The position numbers and the translations under genes are program-made. A stretch of 64,000 nucleotides of DNA from positions 617,332-681,331 of the forward strand of contig JXTB01000078.1 in assembly GCA_002914805.1 (NCBI GenBank). The letters are read 5' to 3'. The first letter of the stretch is position 1, and the number at the start of each line of letters is the position of its first letter. This stretch comes from Parasponia andersonii. Taxonomy: Eukaryota > Streptophyta > Magnoliopsida > Rosales > Cannabaceae. Shown one piece after another: positions 21,501-29,770 of the stretch. The notes below the pieces were generated by a model. That model was given only the letters and a program-made list of their open reading frames with translations. It was not told the origin of the DNA and did no database searches.

Positions 21501-21641
21501 TATTTTATGCTTCTATGTGATTGCAATTCATTTGAATACTGCATCTTGCAGGTTGAGATATTTATTCGGAAGTTAAATTCAATACCAGCTTTCACTGCCA
21601 ACTTGACAGTGGAGTCCTTCAACAGACGGACCCTGTCCTAA
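9362..21641 (+). CDS. MAD1: MAD1 spindle assembly checkpoint protein, C-terminal part (six exons)
   Basis: MAD1 anchors MAD2 at unattached kinetochores and at nuclear pores, and helps delay anaphase until chromosomes are attached. Exons at 9362-9524, 17384-17474, 17584-17653, 20237-20365, 20875-20913 and 21552-21641 have GT-AG borders and matching phases. They give 193 residues and a TAA stop. The first third is coiled coil (KQTIEALRTELQKTKEKLRAI-like heptads). It leads into the conserved Mad1 C-terminal domain: REERYKTVFADRISVFRRAC, ELFGYKIVMDE, TRFTLQSIYAES, and the terminal IPAF...LT.ESFNRRT signature shared with animal Mad1. Plant MAD1 is about 720 residues, so roughly the N-terminal 530, including the MAD2-binding motif, are not seen here. 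No stop or splice-site damage is visible, so the gene may be functional despite large transposon insertions in three introns. No polyadenylation site was assigned. Confidence 0.93.
9525..10817 (+). other. MAD1 intron A-B, left part
   Basis: T-rich intron sequence with poly-T runs near 9637 and 9690. From about 10370 to 10640 the sequence looks like an old LTR, with a TATA-like CTATAAATAGG at about 10532, but no ends were found. It runs up to GTTTT (10813-10817), the probable TSD of Copia-2. Confidence 0.5.
10818..11128 (-). repeat. Copia-2 3' LTR
   Basis: On the + strand it runs from TGTTTTCAGAG to CTTCAGCA. It pairs with 16430-16740 at exactly the same length (311 bp) and is visibly diverged by scattered substitutions. 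A short purine run (minus strand TGGGAAG, 11129-11135) lies between it and the pol stop. Confidence 0.9.
11136..12180 (-). pseudogene. Copia-2 RT (second half) and RNase H remnant
   Basis: On the minus strand, from about 12150, the first motifs are LKN then YGLKQSLRAWFKRF. The catalytic box is next (ITYVDNIIVIS, where YVDD has become YVDN), then SEFEIKDLGQRKHFL and QRKYVIDLLKETSMLGC. After 11666 the RNase H region is broken by stops but still shows a KKQSVVARRS-like block near 11500. It ends at KLGMINIFAPA with TGA at 11136-11138. The YVDN change alone would abolish RT. Confidence 0.85.
12181..12421 (+). repeat. Copia-3 5' LTR
   Basis: TGACGGCC...TTTGTCA, 241 bp. It contains a TATA box (TATATAAATA, 12361-12370) and an AATAAA signal at 12391-12396, placing U3, R and U5 in the usual order. 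The 3' LTR has an extra 14-bp tandem copy. Confidence 0.92.
12422..12432 (+). promoter_or_regulatory. Copia-3 primer-binding site
   Basis: TGGTATCAGAG directly abuts the LTR end. This is the classic plant copia site complementary to initiator tRNA-Met, used to prime minus-strand synthesis. Confidence 0.92.
12862..12930 (+). pseudogene. Copia-3 gag N-terminal scrap
   Basis: About 22 codons read KNYLKWSQFIQTFLKGKGK, the typical N-terminal copia Gag motif (NYxxWS...GKxK). The frame then runs into the LTR-like insert at 12929. The rest of gag, protease and integrase are missing. Confidence 0.7.
12929..13151. repeat. LTR-like insert within Copia-3
   Basis: About 223 bp starting TGTATTTTTG and ending TTTCAACA. 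It separates the gag scrap from the RT catalytic region, which resumes at 13152 with DIVVTRDD. Its composition, with a reversed TATA-like CTCTTTATAG, resembles the Copia-2 LTR read in the same direction. No TSD is seen, so it may mark a deletion in which only one LTR of an insert remained. Confidence 0.45.
13152..14096 (+). pseudogene. Copia-3 RT C-terminal part and RNase H
   Basis: Starts just after the first residues of the YVDD box (DIVVTRDD). It continues with VIKELGRLKYFFDIEVA and FISQQKYVLDLL, then PTRLDITYAVEVVNQ. Stops and a frameshift lie at about 13545-13715. RNase H is well preserved: DADYEGSLDDRRSTSGYC, KKQNVVTRSSAEAEFRAM, then YCDNKSAINIAHN, HDRTKYVEVNRHFIKEKL and QLADVLTKGLS. 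The stop TGA (14094-14096) overlaps the first bases of the 3' LTR. The upstream RT fingers are absent. Confidence 0.9.
14094..14352 (+). repeat. Copia-3 3' LTR
   Basis: TGACAGCC...ATATGTCA, 259 bp. It is longer than the 5' LTR mainly because the 14-bp unit GCCCACATGTGTGA is tandemly doubled (14099-14112 and 14113-14126). The TATA box is at 14290-14300 and AATAAA at 14322. Confidence 0.92.
14353..14690 (-). pseudogene. Copia-2 RT (first half) remnant
   Basis: Read on the minus strand: YKVRLVTKGL (canonical YKARLVAKGF), a degraded ETFAPVAKL block, then MNGDLDEQVYMDLPPGIET, ending exactly where Copia-3 is inserted. It continues at 12180 on the far side of Copia-3. Several stops and frameshifts are present. 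Confidence 0.82.
14691..16417. other. Copia-2 interior, decayed, with probable further inserts
   Basis: Between RT and the primer-binding site, where gag, protease and integrase should lie, no clear domain is readable. At 15095-15590 the sequence is rich in GGGGA/CCCCG motifs (for example GGGGACGGTA and CCCCGTTACC), as in some plant hAT-like non-autonomous elements, but no inverted ends were fixed. Stretches near 15610-15800 look like decayed copia interior. Confidence 0.4.
15985..16202. repeat. Possible LTR-like block inside Copia-2
   Basis: TGTTTATGAG to TTCTAACA, about 218 bp, AT-rich, ending TG...CA and similar in style to the LTR-like insert at 12929. No TSD or second copy was found. 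Low confidence. Confidence 0.25.
16418..16429 (-). promoter_or_regulatory. Copia-2 primer-binding site
   Basis: Minus-strand TGGTATCAAATT directly next to the 5' LTR end. It keeps the TGGTATCA core of the initiator tRNA-Met site, with later positions changed. It fixes the element's orientation as minus. Confidence 0.85.
16430..16740 (-). repeat. Copia-2 5' LTR
   Basis: + strand TGTTTTCAGAG to CTTCAACA, 311 bp, partner of 10818-11128. It is followed by ATTTT, the probable right TSD. Confidence 0.9.
16741..17383 (+). other. MAD1 intron A-B, right part
   Basis: AT-rich intron sequence, no repeat or reading frame recognised, ending in the acceptor TTTACAG at 17383. Confidence 0.6.
17384..17474 (+). 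CDS. MAD1: MAD1 exon B
   Basis: Starts in phase 1, completing the Gly codon from exon A. It encodes DSGKLVDLYISGKIMQLKEQ and LEKREE, then ends two bases into an Arg codon before the donor GTTTCT. The donor is weak at +3 to +5 but the phase join is exact. Confidence 0.93.
17584..17653 (+). CDS. MAD1: MAD1 exon C
   Basis: Acceptor AACAG ends at 17583. The first A completes the Arg codon. It encodes YKTVFADRISVFRRACCELF and GYK, the most conserved Mad1 helix, and ends in phase 0 before GTATCA. Confidence 0.95.
17831..19271 (-). repeat. Solo gypsy LTR (family A) in MAD1 intron C-D
   Basis: A 1441-bp single LTR bounded by GGTAT on both sides (17826-17830 and 19272-19276), a perfect 5-bp TSD. Its ends are a perfect inverted hexamer, TATTAG/CTAATA. 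It matches the LTRs at 28645-29770, 29771-31426 and 32349-33908, with the same GTGCACATGGTCAC motif near its start and CT-rich leader, but lacks about 160 bp present in the others. A solo LTR forms when the two LTRs of a full insertion recombine. Orientation is inferred from the copy at 32349, whose primer-site-like sequence lies on its left. Confidence 0.92.
19277..20236 (+). other. MAD1 intron C-D, right part
   Basis: AT-rich intron sequence after the solo LTR, with an A-run near 20060. No domain or repeat was recognised. Ends at the acceptor GGTCAG (20236). Confidence 0.6.
20237..20365 (+). CDS. MAD1: MAD1 exon D
   Basis: Exactly 43 codons in phase 0. IVMDEQQRPNGIPVTRFTLQ is followed by SIYAESDEEKLEFEYES and ends NTNIL. 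This is the start of the C-terminal globular (RWD-like) domain. Donor GTAAGA is consensus. Confidence 0.95.
20484..20784. mobile_element. MITE in MAD1 intron D-E
   Basis: About 301 bp with terminal inverted repeats: GGGTTAATTATAGTAAT at the left, and on the other strand GGGTTAATAATAATAGC at the right. Inside are the opposed motifs TAATGGTCCC and GGGGACCAAA. The flanks TAATAGGTT and TAATGGATT match at seven of nine positions, suggesting an aged 9-bp TSD as made by Mutator-type transposases. It encodes nothing and would depend on an autonomous relative. Confidence 0.75.
20875..20913 (+). CDS. MAD1: MAD1 exon E (39 nt)
   Basis: A 13-codon micro-exon, GNGYTSQRDISHQ, between the acceptor CCAACAG and donor GTATGG, in phase 0 on both sides. 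Supported by position in the family, where a short polar loop precedes the last helix. Confidence 0.9.
21552..21641 (+). CDS. MAD1: MAD1 exon F (terminal)
   Basis: VEIFIRKLNSIPAFTANLTV then ESFNRRTLS and TAA (21639-21641). IPAF and the F.R.T end are the terminal hallmark of Mad1 proteins. Acceptor TTGCAG at 21551. Confidence 0.95.
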   Translation, partial: VEIFIRKLNSIPAFTANLTVESFNRRTLS

Positions 21642-22157
21642 TGGGTTCAAATTACGTTGATAATGTTTAGAAATGTCTTTGATCTCTAGTTCAGATGAAC
21701 AAATATGATGGTGTTTTTAACATCCTAGACATATTTTCTATATCAATGCTTATAGCCTTGAGAAATTGGTTTGGAAATTGTGATATAGGTTCAGAGGGAT
21801 GTTGAATAGATATTTTGCTTTGCGCCTTTCTAGTTTTTTGCTTTTAATCTCGATTGCTTCAATTTGGCTATGAACACTTTTTAGGGACATTGGTCAGGTG
21901 TTGGGACAATTTAGATCCCCATTGAAATACCTTGGCCTAGGGCGTTACACTCGGTGCTTCTAGGGGGTGTTCATCGAAACTGCCAAACCGATGAAACTGA
22001 TCTAGCGGGTTTGGTTATGATTTTAAATTTTTCAAAAGCATTGGTCTGGTTTGGTTCGTGATTTAAGCAGATCAAACCATTGAAATTAAACCAAATCACG
22101 ACACTATATATGAATTTATATATATGTATATATATATAAATACTATCAAATCGACAA
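21642..22157 (+). other. MAD1 3' region and adjoining repeat-like sequence
   Basis: The 3' UTR starts at 21642, and no clear poly(A) signal was fixed. From about 21967 (GGTGTTCATCGAAAC...AAACCATTGAAATTAAACC) the sequence resembles the GGTTTGGTT-rich hAT-like non-autonomous elements common in plants. A TA-rich microsatellite follows at 22110-22140. Confidence 0.45.
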
Positions 22158-22880
22158 ATGTCATTATAGGCTTTTTATTACCAAAATTCTTTGAATTCAG
22201 AATAATTCAGTAAAATTAATCTAAATTCAATTTTTTAAAGTAAAATATTTTAAATTCGGAATAATTTAGTAAAATTATTTTTGAACTCAATGTTTTAAAG
22301 CAATATTTTCTTAGTCTTTTGATATTAGAGCAAAATTTTTTAAAGTTTCTTAATATTAGTTTTGTTAGAAAAATTAACACATCAATTAGTGTTATCCTAA
22401 AATTATTATTCTTTTTTGTTTTTTTTTTTTATTTTTATTTTTTTAAATGATAATTTCTCTTTATTTCCGTATTTATCACTGCTGAGATGAATGAGCATTT
22501 TTTGGGTAAGTACTAATTGACAATAATTTTGGATAAAAAATATTAAAAGCGATTAATATGAAACAAAAAAAAATAATATTGAAGACTTAAAAATCATAAA
22601 TAAGAGAATAAGGACTTAATAGTTAAAAAGTTAATATAATCATTTTTTTTTCTAACAGAATTTTTTTCTAACAGAACTAATATTATGGGACTTCAGCAGG
22701 TTTTATTCTAATATTTAGGGATTTCAGCGGGTTTTATACTAAAAATTTGAGTTTAAGGTTAATTTTACTAAATTGTTCTAGGTTAAGGGGATTTGGTTCT
22801 AAAAAATTTAGTTCAAAGTTAGTTTTATTGAATTATTTCGAGTTCAGGAGGTTTTGGTAATAAAAAATGACTATTATATA
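22158..22880. mobile_element. Long-inverted-repeat (foldback or MITE-like) element
   Basis: Two arms of about 220-230 bp face each other: about 22158-22385 and about 22650-22880. The left arm reads TTTTTATTACCAAAA then CAGAATAATTCAGTAAAATTAA. The right arm carries the complements, ending TTTTGGTAATAAAAAATGAC. Motifs ending in TAATATTAGTT.TGTTAGAAAAA close both arms at the loop. There is no coding capacity. Each arm has internal near-repeats of an AATAATT(C/T)AGTAAAATT unit. The exact ends and TSD are uncertain. Confidence 0.75.
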
Positions 22881-25149
22881 TATTGGTTTCTAATCTAAGA
22901 GATATTTTTTTTTATCTATTTGTAGGTATTTATTTTTTCAATAATTGAATCATTATCTAATGACTACTAAAATTTTAGTGGGAAGAATAATAATAAAAAT
23001 AAATATTTATTATTTAATTTTATTCTCTCCATCTTTTAATATGTAAAGACGTGCGTGATAAATTTTAATTGGGCAAAATAATATCTAAAGACGAGTGAAG
23101 GAAAAAAAAATGGTGCCTTTATATATATTTACCATTAAATCGACAACTAAACTATAAACACCCGTAAGTGCTTCCTTAGCGAGTAGACACTCATTAAAGA
23201 TGGTTTACCATTTATTCTTATCAATTCATGACTTACAATGTCAGCCACCGAGCTTTGTAAAGCGTTTATACGAAAGTCGAATATACTTGAGCTTCAAAAG
23301 AGTATTCATTTCCAAACCATTGTATAATCTAATTATGATGACACCCTACCTGAGAAAAAGTGGGTGGGAAATCGTCGTTCACTAATTAGTTAAGCAATTA
23401 TGTTGCTGAAGGGGCACGCTAGTTATCCGACGAATTTATTATGGGAAATATGATTTTGAGCACATGAAAATATAGGGATATTGAAGGTTCTTCAAAGAGC
23501 TGTCTGGTTTCAGCCTCAACACCACAACATGTTTGAGACATGTCTCGTTAAGGAAAGGCATATGCTAATTAAGGTTAGTTTAGTTAGTCTAAGATTTAGA
23601 GAATACGTGTGTGTGAGTTCAGTGATTTACATCTTAATAGTGACGGATATGTGAGTTATTTTTATGGTGGTCATTAGTTAAGTTTTTTTTTTCCTTAAAA
23701 AAAAAAAGCATATATGATCTGATATGATCTGATAAAATGAAGAGAAATTAAGCAATCACTTAAATAGATTTTTTAAGGGTTAGGGGTTAACTCTTATATG
23801 TTTCTCTTTTGACTTTATTTACATGGTTTTATTGTGTTTCTTACATTATTCACCTAACCGTTCAAGGATTAAAGTTCAAGGTGGCTTCCCTACAAGGATG
23901 ACAACTTTTTAGCCAAGCACTTAGGTATTGCCTTTTATTTTTCAAAATGATTTAGAGATTGAAATTGATGTCATCGAAGAGAGACATTGGTTGGATCCAT
24001 TGAATATTCCCAATGGGATTAGACGTAAACTTCCTCAACGATCCTTACAACCAACTCTCTTGTCCTTGGGACCCTTAAAAAGTGCATCTTGTATTGCATC
24101 TAGTGTGGTTATTGTTTTCTTTCGAAGAAATGATTAAAGATTAAAGCTTTCCAGGATTGCTTACGTAAGATGAATACTTGTAAAATCCATTAATTAAAAA
24201 GGAGAAACTTAGCATCATGTTAGGAAAGACTTTCTTATCTTTCTGTCGCTGACATAAATCGTACGTCACTCGCTGATCCTCTCGATAATGCCCCCAAGAT
24301 CCGGAGTAGTAGTCTCGAAATAATTCAAAATATTTGTGCAGAGAAAACAAGCTGCATTGGCAATAAAATAGCATAAATGAGCTCGGCATTCAACATATTG
24401 GATAGTAGGTTGCTACTTCTATCGGTGGCGGCAAGTAAACAATTATATGCTTGGAGGGTACAATCGATACTCTTCTGGCTAGTCGTCTTAGGCCACTATC
24501 TCTCTCTTCAACGAGTAGTTTAGACTAATTTTCAATTAGTTTTTGGCATATTTGCTCACTAAACTTGTCGTGGATTTGCAATGCAGCTCCTAACTTTTCC
24601 CCCCCTTTCTCTTATGCAATCAAGTCCCTGAACTTACAAACAATAACATTCAACTCCAATCCGTTGATGACTTGTCGTATTTTGAATAAATAGAGTATAT
24701 GCAAGTTACATGCAATCTTTTTGAATGATATACATGCAATCTTTTTGAATGATACTTTCTGCATTTCACTAGCACCTATTTATTTTCGGACCTGTTAGCT
24801 TTGAATGAAAAAATTACGTTTATTTATTTTAATTTAATTGGAATAAGGAAGCATAGGGTTGTCTCGGTACCGGTCTTGTTGGGATGTATATTTAGGATTT
24901 TGATGCTTTTTCTTTTCATATAAAAGAAATACTGGAATTATGAAGTAGCCTAGATATTTTGGTTGAACAAGAAAAATTAGGGTGAAGATTAGAATAAGGG
25001 AAAAGAGAAATATAAAGAAACTATTGAAGAGGATGAAGTTTCACCGAAGATTCAATAAAGGAATAAGAAATTGCAACTGTTCGGGATAATGTGTACCTGA
25101 TAAACAAAGAGTATAAATAGCCTTGAAAGCAAAAAATCAACGACTAAAC
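22881..25149. other. Intergenic sequence, no gene recognised
   Basis: AT-rich sequence without convincing domains. The frames at 23200-23385 and 23928-24137 have no family resemblance. It contains a 24-bp tandem duplication at 24708-24755. A region near 24590-24680 carries AAGTCCCTGAACTTA, the style of a MITE arm, without a visible partner. TATA-like GAGTATAAATAGCC at 25108 hints at an old LTR. Confidence 0.4.
24708..24755. repeat. 24-bp tandem duplication
   Basis: ACATGCAATCTTTTTGAATG plus four bases (ATAT) occurs at 24708-24731 and again, with only the last base different (ATAC), at 24732-24755. A young local duplication. Confidence 0.85.
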
Positions 25150-26518
25150 TACTTTTATTTAATAAATAATAATAAATTTAATAATGATTTCTTCTCTTAT
25201 GGATTTTGATTCTCTTGTTAGAGACTTTTTTACGGTCTCGAGTTGGCTTCTTCTCCTGATTTTTAAGGATCATTTTCCGGCCATTGTGGATATTATTGAA
25301 TCAGTTGTCTGTTTAAATGGTCGAGATGCCTTACATTGGATGTATTCTTTGGATAGCTCTGTTTCTTGTTCTGATACTTATCTCTCAGTTTCTGGCTCTG
25401 CAGTTATTTTTGCTCTTGGAGAAAATAGATTTGGACTTGTTTCATTTCCCCGACGAGGTCAATTTTACTTTGGCAAATTCTTCATAATCAGTTTCTGATT
25501 GCAGCTTTTCTGATGAGGTGAGGTTTTAATCTTCCATCTTGTTACTATTTTTGTCGTTCTTTAGTAGAGGGCCTTTGTCATTTGTTCCTCACTTGTCCTT
25601 TTACCTAGCAACTTTGGTCAATTTTGTTATTCTTCTTTTGTAGTCCCATTTTTCTAGAGGGATTTGTGGTGGATCTCTAGGATAAAGCGCAACATTGTTC
25701 TTGGAGTCCTCAACTTCATACTTTCTAGAAAGTTTGTATAATCTCTGCTCTTTTATGATGTTTTATCAGAGAGGCTGAGTTTCTAGTTTCAAGTTCTATA
25801 TTTAACTCTATGACTGATCTTTTGATTTTGCTGGAGCTTTGAATCAGGGGGAGGCTACGTAAAACACTTAACATTATTGAAGTTGTCTGGAGACCTCCCA
25901 CTTTTTCCTGGGTTAAAGTTAATACTAATAGTTTTACTTTTGGCACTCTTATCTTTCTAGGTACTCCGGGATGTTTCGGACTCATCGGGGTTTGTTCGCA
26001 GTTGTTTTTGTATTCCTTTGGGAGTATATTATACTTTTGAGGCTGAGTTGGCAGGAACTATCCATGCGATTAACTTTGCTTTGGAAGTATGGTTGGAAGC
26101 ATCTCTAGATGGAGAGTGACTCTGTTTTTGTGGTCTCTATCTTGATAGCTCGTTCCTTAAAACTTCCTTTTCAATGGAGATCAGCTTGGTGTAGAGCTTT
26201 GGGTTACATAACTAATATGGATTTTGTAGTGACTCATATTTTCCTTGAGGGTAACTGAGTTGCTGATGCGTTGGCTTCTCGAGCTTCTTCCATTGTCTGT
26301 TCTACTTGGTAGTGGTCGGCTCTCTCTTTTATTTCTTCTTTCATTTATGATGATTGTATTATAGAACCGAGTTATAGGTTTTGCTGATTTTTATTCTGTT
26401 CTTGTTTTTAGTCTTTGAGAGGTCAGGTTTTTTTCCTCTAACTAGGTGTTCTCTTTTTTCTTTTGTTTAATTAAAAATTTCCCTCGTTCTGTCGAGGTTC
26501 TCAAAAAAAAAAAAAAAA
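25150..26518 (+). mobile_element. L1-type LINE 3' part (LINE-2) with poly(A) tail
   Basis: The end of a plant L1 ORF2. The open stretch 25184-25498 carries SLVRDFF...SWLLLLIFKDHFPAI and ALHWMYSLDSSVSCSDTYLS, the region before the RT-associated zinc-binding domain. From about 25890 an RNase H domain is readable through stops: TFSWVKVNT, EAELAGTIHAINFALE, MESDSVFVVS and NXVADALASRAS (a stop at the X). A 3' UTR and 16 A residues (26503-26518) end it. The 5' boundary is uncertain because no TSD partner was found. Confidence 0.85.
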
Positions 26519-26778
26519 TTTTAATGGAACCAAGAAATTATGACCCAAATATGGAGTTACAGGATTTTCTAGGACCAGAATATGGATAAAACTGCATTTT
26601 AAAGAATTATTAATTTGCTCTTTTGGGAATGAAATTTTCTGAGAGAGATAGGTATTCTTATACATTGAAATTACCCGATATAATTTTGTTATTATCGCAT
26701 ATAGAAGGTAGTGAATGAACACAATTTAGATAAAACACAAGCAATTTTTTTTATCCCAATTTCATTTTCATGATGTTG

Positions 26779-26821
<43 letters not shown>

Positions 26822-27737
26822 CTAGTTTAAAAGTTTTCATACATTCACGACTAGCTAAGTAAAATAAAATTTTCAATTAATTATATATAATCACAAGATT
26901 TTTATTTTTTATATTTTTTATGAATGGATAATCATGGGATCTTTTGAAATATATATATATATATATATATATACTAGTAGAATTAACTCGTGCCTGTTTA
27001 TATCATCAAATTGATCCCTTTTTGTTTTGTACTTTTTTTTTTCAAAAATTTCATCTAACTTTATTTCTGAATATTACTTTTTACGCTAGCATAAAAAATA
27101 ATGTAGTTATGATAATTATTAATTAGGGATGCAATTTAACCGAAAACCCGTGTACCTATGGGTATCCACCCCTAATTGTATTTGAATATTCAGGGACGTG
27201 GGTTGGGTTTGGGTTTTAAAGACTATACCTGCACCGGATTTGGGGCGGGTTTGGGTTTAGATGTACCTTTCCCCAAATCTGACCTAATTATATACTTGTA
27301 TGTTATTTTTTAAAAGATAATGGGTAAGGTTTCAATGGAGATTTTTATTTTTGCTCAATAGATAGGCACTCTTATTTGAATTGAATTTTCATCTAATGAC
27401 TATAATAATATTAGTTATTTTTATAAAAAAAATTTAATATAATTAATACCTATTTAAATTGGCACATTTGTAGTAGCGCTACCATAAAATAGCCTTATGT
27501 AAGGTCATCTAATTTAAGTCGTTCGATTGTGAATTAAAGGTGTTAATTATAGGGCTTAAATTGGATAAAATGAGGCAATGACTACCACAGTAACCCAACT
27601 TTGATCCAGAAAAAGAAACTGCCCTTTCGACTCAAGATTGTGTAGAATTTCGTGAAATTGGTGAGATCTTACAAAGAAGGAAAGATCTCTCTTCAAGCTT
27701 GAGTAGAAAGAGGACCGGAGGTCGAGGTTAGAGTAGG
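26519..27737. other. AT-rich spacer with microsatellites and repeat debris
   Basis: Two TA microsatellites at 26782-26814 and 26949-26974. At about 27125-27310 there is a block of AACCCG/GGGTTTGGGTTT motifs typical of small hAT-like elements. No gene was recognised. The sequence just before 27738 (AGTTGAGTAGAAAGAG occurs twice, in parts) leads into the gypsy RT. Confidence 0.5.
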
Positions 27738-28643
27738 TTGGCTCTTCGAGCTTTCGAGTTCTTGTTAAAGTTGAGTAGAAAGAGAATTCAAATTAAAATG
27801 CTGTTTGGTTTAACTAATGCTCTGAGTATTTTCATACATTTAATGAATCATATTTTACATGCATTCATTGGAAAATTTGTTGGGGTGTATTTTGATGATA
27901 TTCTGATTTATAGCAAAAACTTGGGATGAACATATAGTACATTTGAAATCTATTTTAGATGTGCTTAGAAAAGAAAAGTTGTTTGCTAATCTAAAGAAAT
28001 GTATCTTTTGCACTAATAAACTTATGTTTCTAGGATTTGTTATTAGTGCACAGGGTATACAAGTCGATGAGGAGAAGGTACGTGCAGTCCAAGAGTGGCC
28101 GAGTCCCACGACCATAGGAAATGTGAGAAGTTTTCATGGACTTACTAATTTCTACCAGTAGTTTGTGAAAAACTTTAGTACATTAGCAGCATCACTTACT
28201 GAAGTAATCAAGAAAAATGTTGGTTTTAAGTTGGGAGATGAACAAGAGAAGACATTTCCATTGATCAAGCAAAAACTGACTAATGCCCCCTTATTGTCTT
28301 TGCCTAACTTTAATAAAACATTTGAAATTGAATGTGATGCTTCAGGTATTAGTATAGGTGCAGTTTTAATATAGGAGGATTACTTAGTTCAGTGAGAAGC
28401 TAAGTGGGGCAGCCTTAAACTATCTAACTTATGATAAGGAGTTATATGCATTGGTTAAGGCTTTGAAGACATGGCAGTACCATCTATGGCCTAAAGAATT
28501 TGTGATCCATACAGATCTTGAGTCCTTGAAATACTTGAAAGGTCAACACAAGTTAAATAATAGGCATGCACGATGGGTAAAATTCATTAAGACGTTTTTA
28601 TACGTCATCCGATATAAACAAGGTAAGGAACATAAGGATTGAT
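27738..28643 (+). pseudogene. Ty3/gypsy RT-RNase H fragment
   Basis: Reverse transcriptase palm and RNase H only. [19 protein letters not shown] is followed by the intact catalytic box [12 protein letters not shown] (about 27885-27925). After a one-base frameshift come LKSILDVLRKEKLFANLKKC, FLGFVISAQGI and the thumb region. RNase H follows: FEIECDASGISIGAVL (28321-28374), a stop, [19 protein letters not shown], [17 protein letters not shown] and [10 protein letters not shown], with a stop at 28640. There is no gag, protease or integrase. The sequence style matches the chromovirus remnants at the left of the window, which lack precisely this part. It is cut off at 28643 by LTR B. Confidence 0.9.
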
Positions 28644-28644
28644 T

Positions 28645-29622
28645 ATTAAGACAAAGCTAAGTATTAAAATTGGTCAATTCTAACTTTATCAAAAAAAATT
28701 CAAAATATAGATATTAGAGAAATAAAATAAAAGAAACTACACTATCATGCAAAATAATTGAAAACAAGCAATAAGAAAAATATCTAAGTTTACTAATTCT
28801 CCAACCATCCTTTAAACACACAATTTCCCAATTTCCCTCTTAAATTAATTAATCCATAAGAGTTATCAACTAAGAATTCGAATGTATTCACAACATTCTT
28901 TCTAAGATATAAGTAAAAATATCTAAACAAGCTAATATATTAAACCTAATATAAATTAACTAGATTCATTTTGGTAATTCTCACACAAAGGTTGCACAAG
29001 TCACATAGGTATATTCCTATCCTATGCAAACATACCCCATATTAGGTGATCTTATGTTATTCTACTTATGTCTAAACCTAAATTCCCTTCTTTGGTTCAT
29101 AAAAGTTTCACTCAATAATCTATTTGGTGATCAATTAAATAAAAACAATAAAGATGAGGTAAAATGAATAACTCAACAATAGATTACATTAATGAACGAG
29201 GAGTGAAATAAATAAACAAAAGATACTAGATTGGTTCATATAGTAAAGCTAGATAAAGAAAGATTTAGTTCATAATATAAATTGAGAACAATAATATTAT
29301 AATCCAATGAATTCGAGAAATACAAAATCAAAGAGAGAAAAGTTAAAGAATTCTCCCTTAGAAAAGCTTGAAGGTGTTCATAGAGGTTATCAAGCACCTC
29401 CTTTAAGGTTGGTTCTTGGTCTCTTGAATCCTTTCTCTAGGATTTACTCCCAACTATACTACACTATAAATATAAAAAATACAAGAAAAACTCACAAGAA
29501 AATAAAGAAAAGATGATATGAACAAAGAATAGTATTGATGTTGTGGAGGAAATCAAGAAATGGAGGCTTAGAGCTTGTAATCATCTTCTTCCTCCTCTTC
29601 TTCTTCTTCTTCCAATGTTGCC

Positions 29623-29669
<47 letters not shown>

Positions 29670-29770
29670 ATCCCAATATGCCTATTTCAACTCTAAAGAT
29701 AGAGTTTTAAAGAGGTGGTTCATGTAAACTTAAGGCAGGCCGAATCTAGACCTTTAGATCATCGAAAACT
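28645..29770 (-). repeat. Family A LTR, copy B (truncated at both ends)
   Basis: Starts about 110 bp into the LTR and stops at the position matching the GTCAAAA motif of other copies, where the last few hundred bases are missing. Its end is fused to AAAACT and then the complete start of copy C at 29771. It contains a CT microsatellite (29627-29665). Confidence 0.85.
29627..29665. repeat. CT microsatellite in LTR copy B
   Basis: About 19 CT units. Sister LTRs have far fewer (a short CT run near 30870 in copy C and nine or so units at 33423-33441 in copy D), so it expanded after insertion. Confidence 0.9.

Noticed and set aside
23928..24137. Small frame beginning MPFIFQNDLEIEID
   Set aside because: Some gag-like flavour (IEERHWLDPLN) but too short, no second motif and no flanking element structure.
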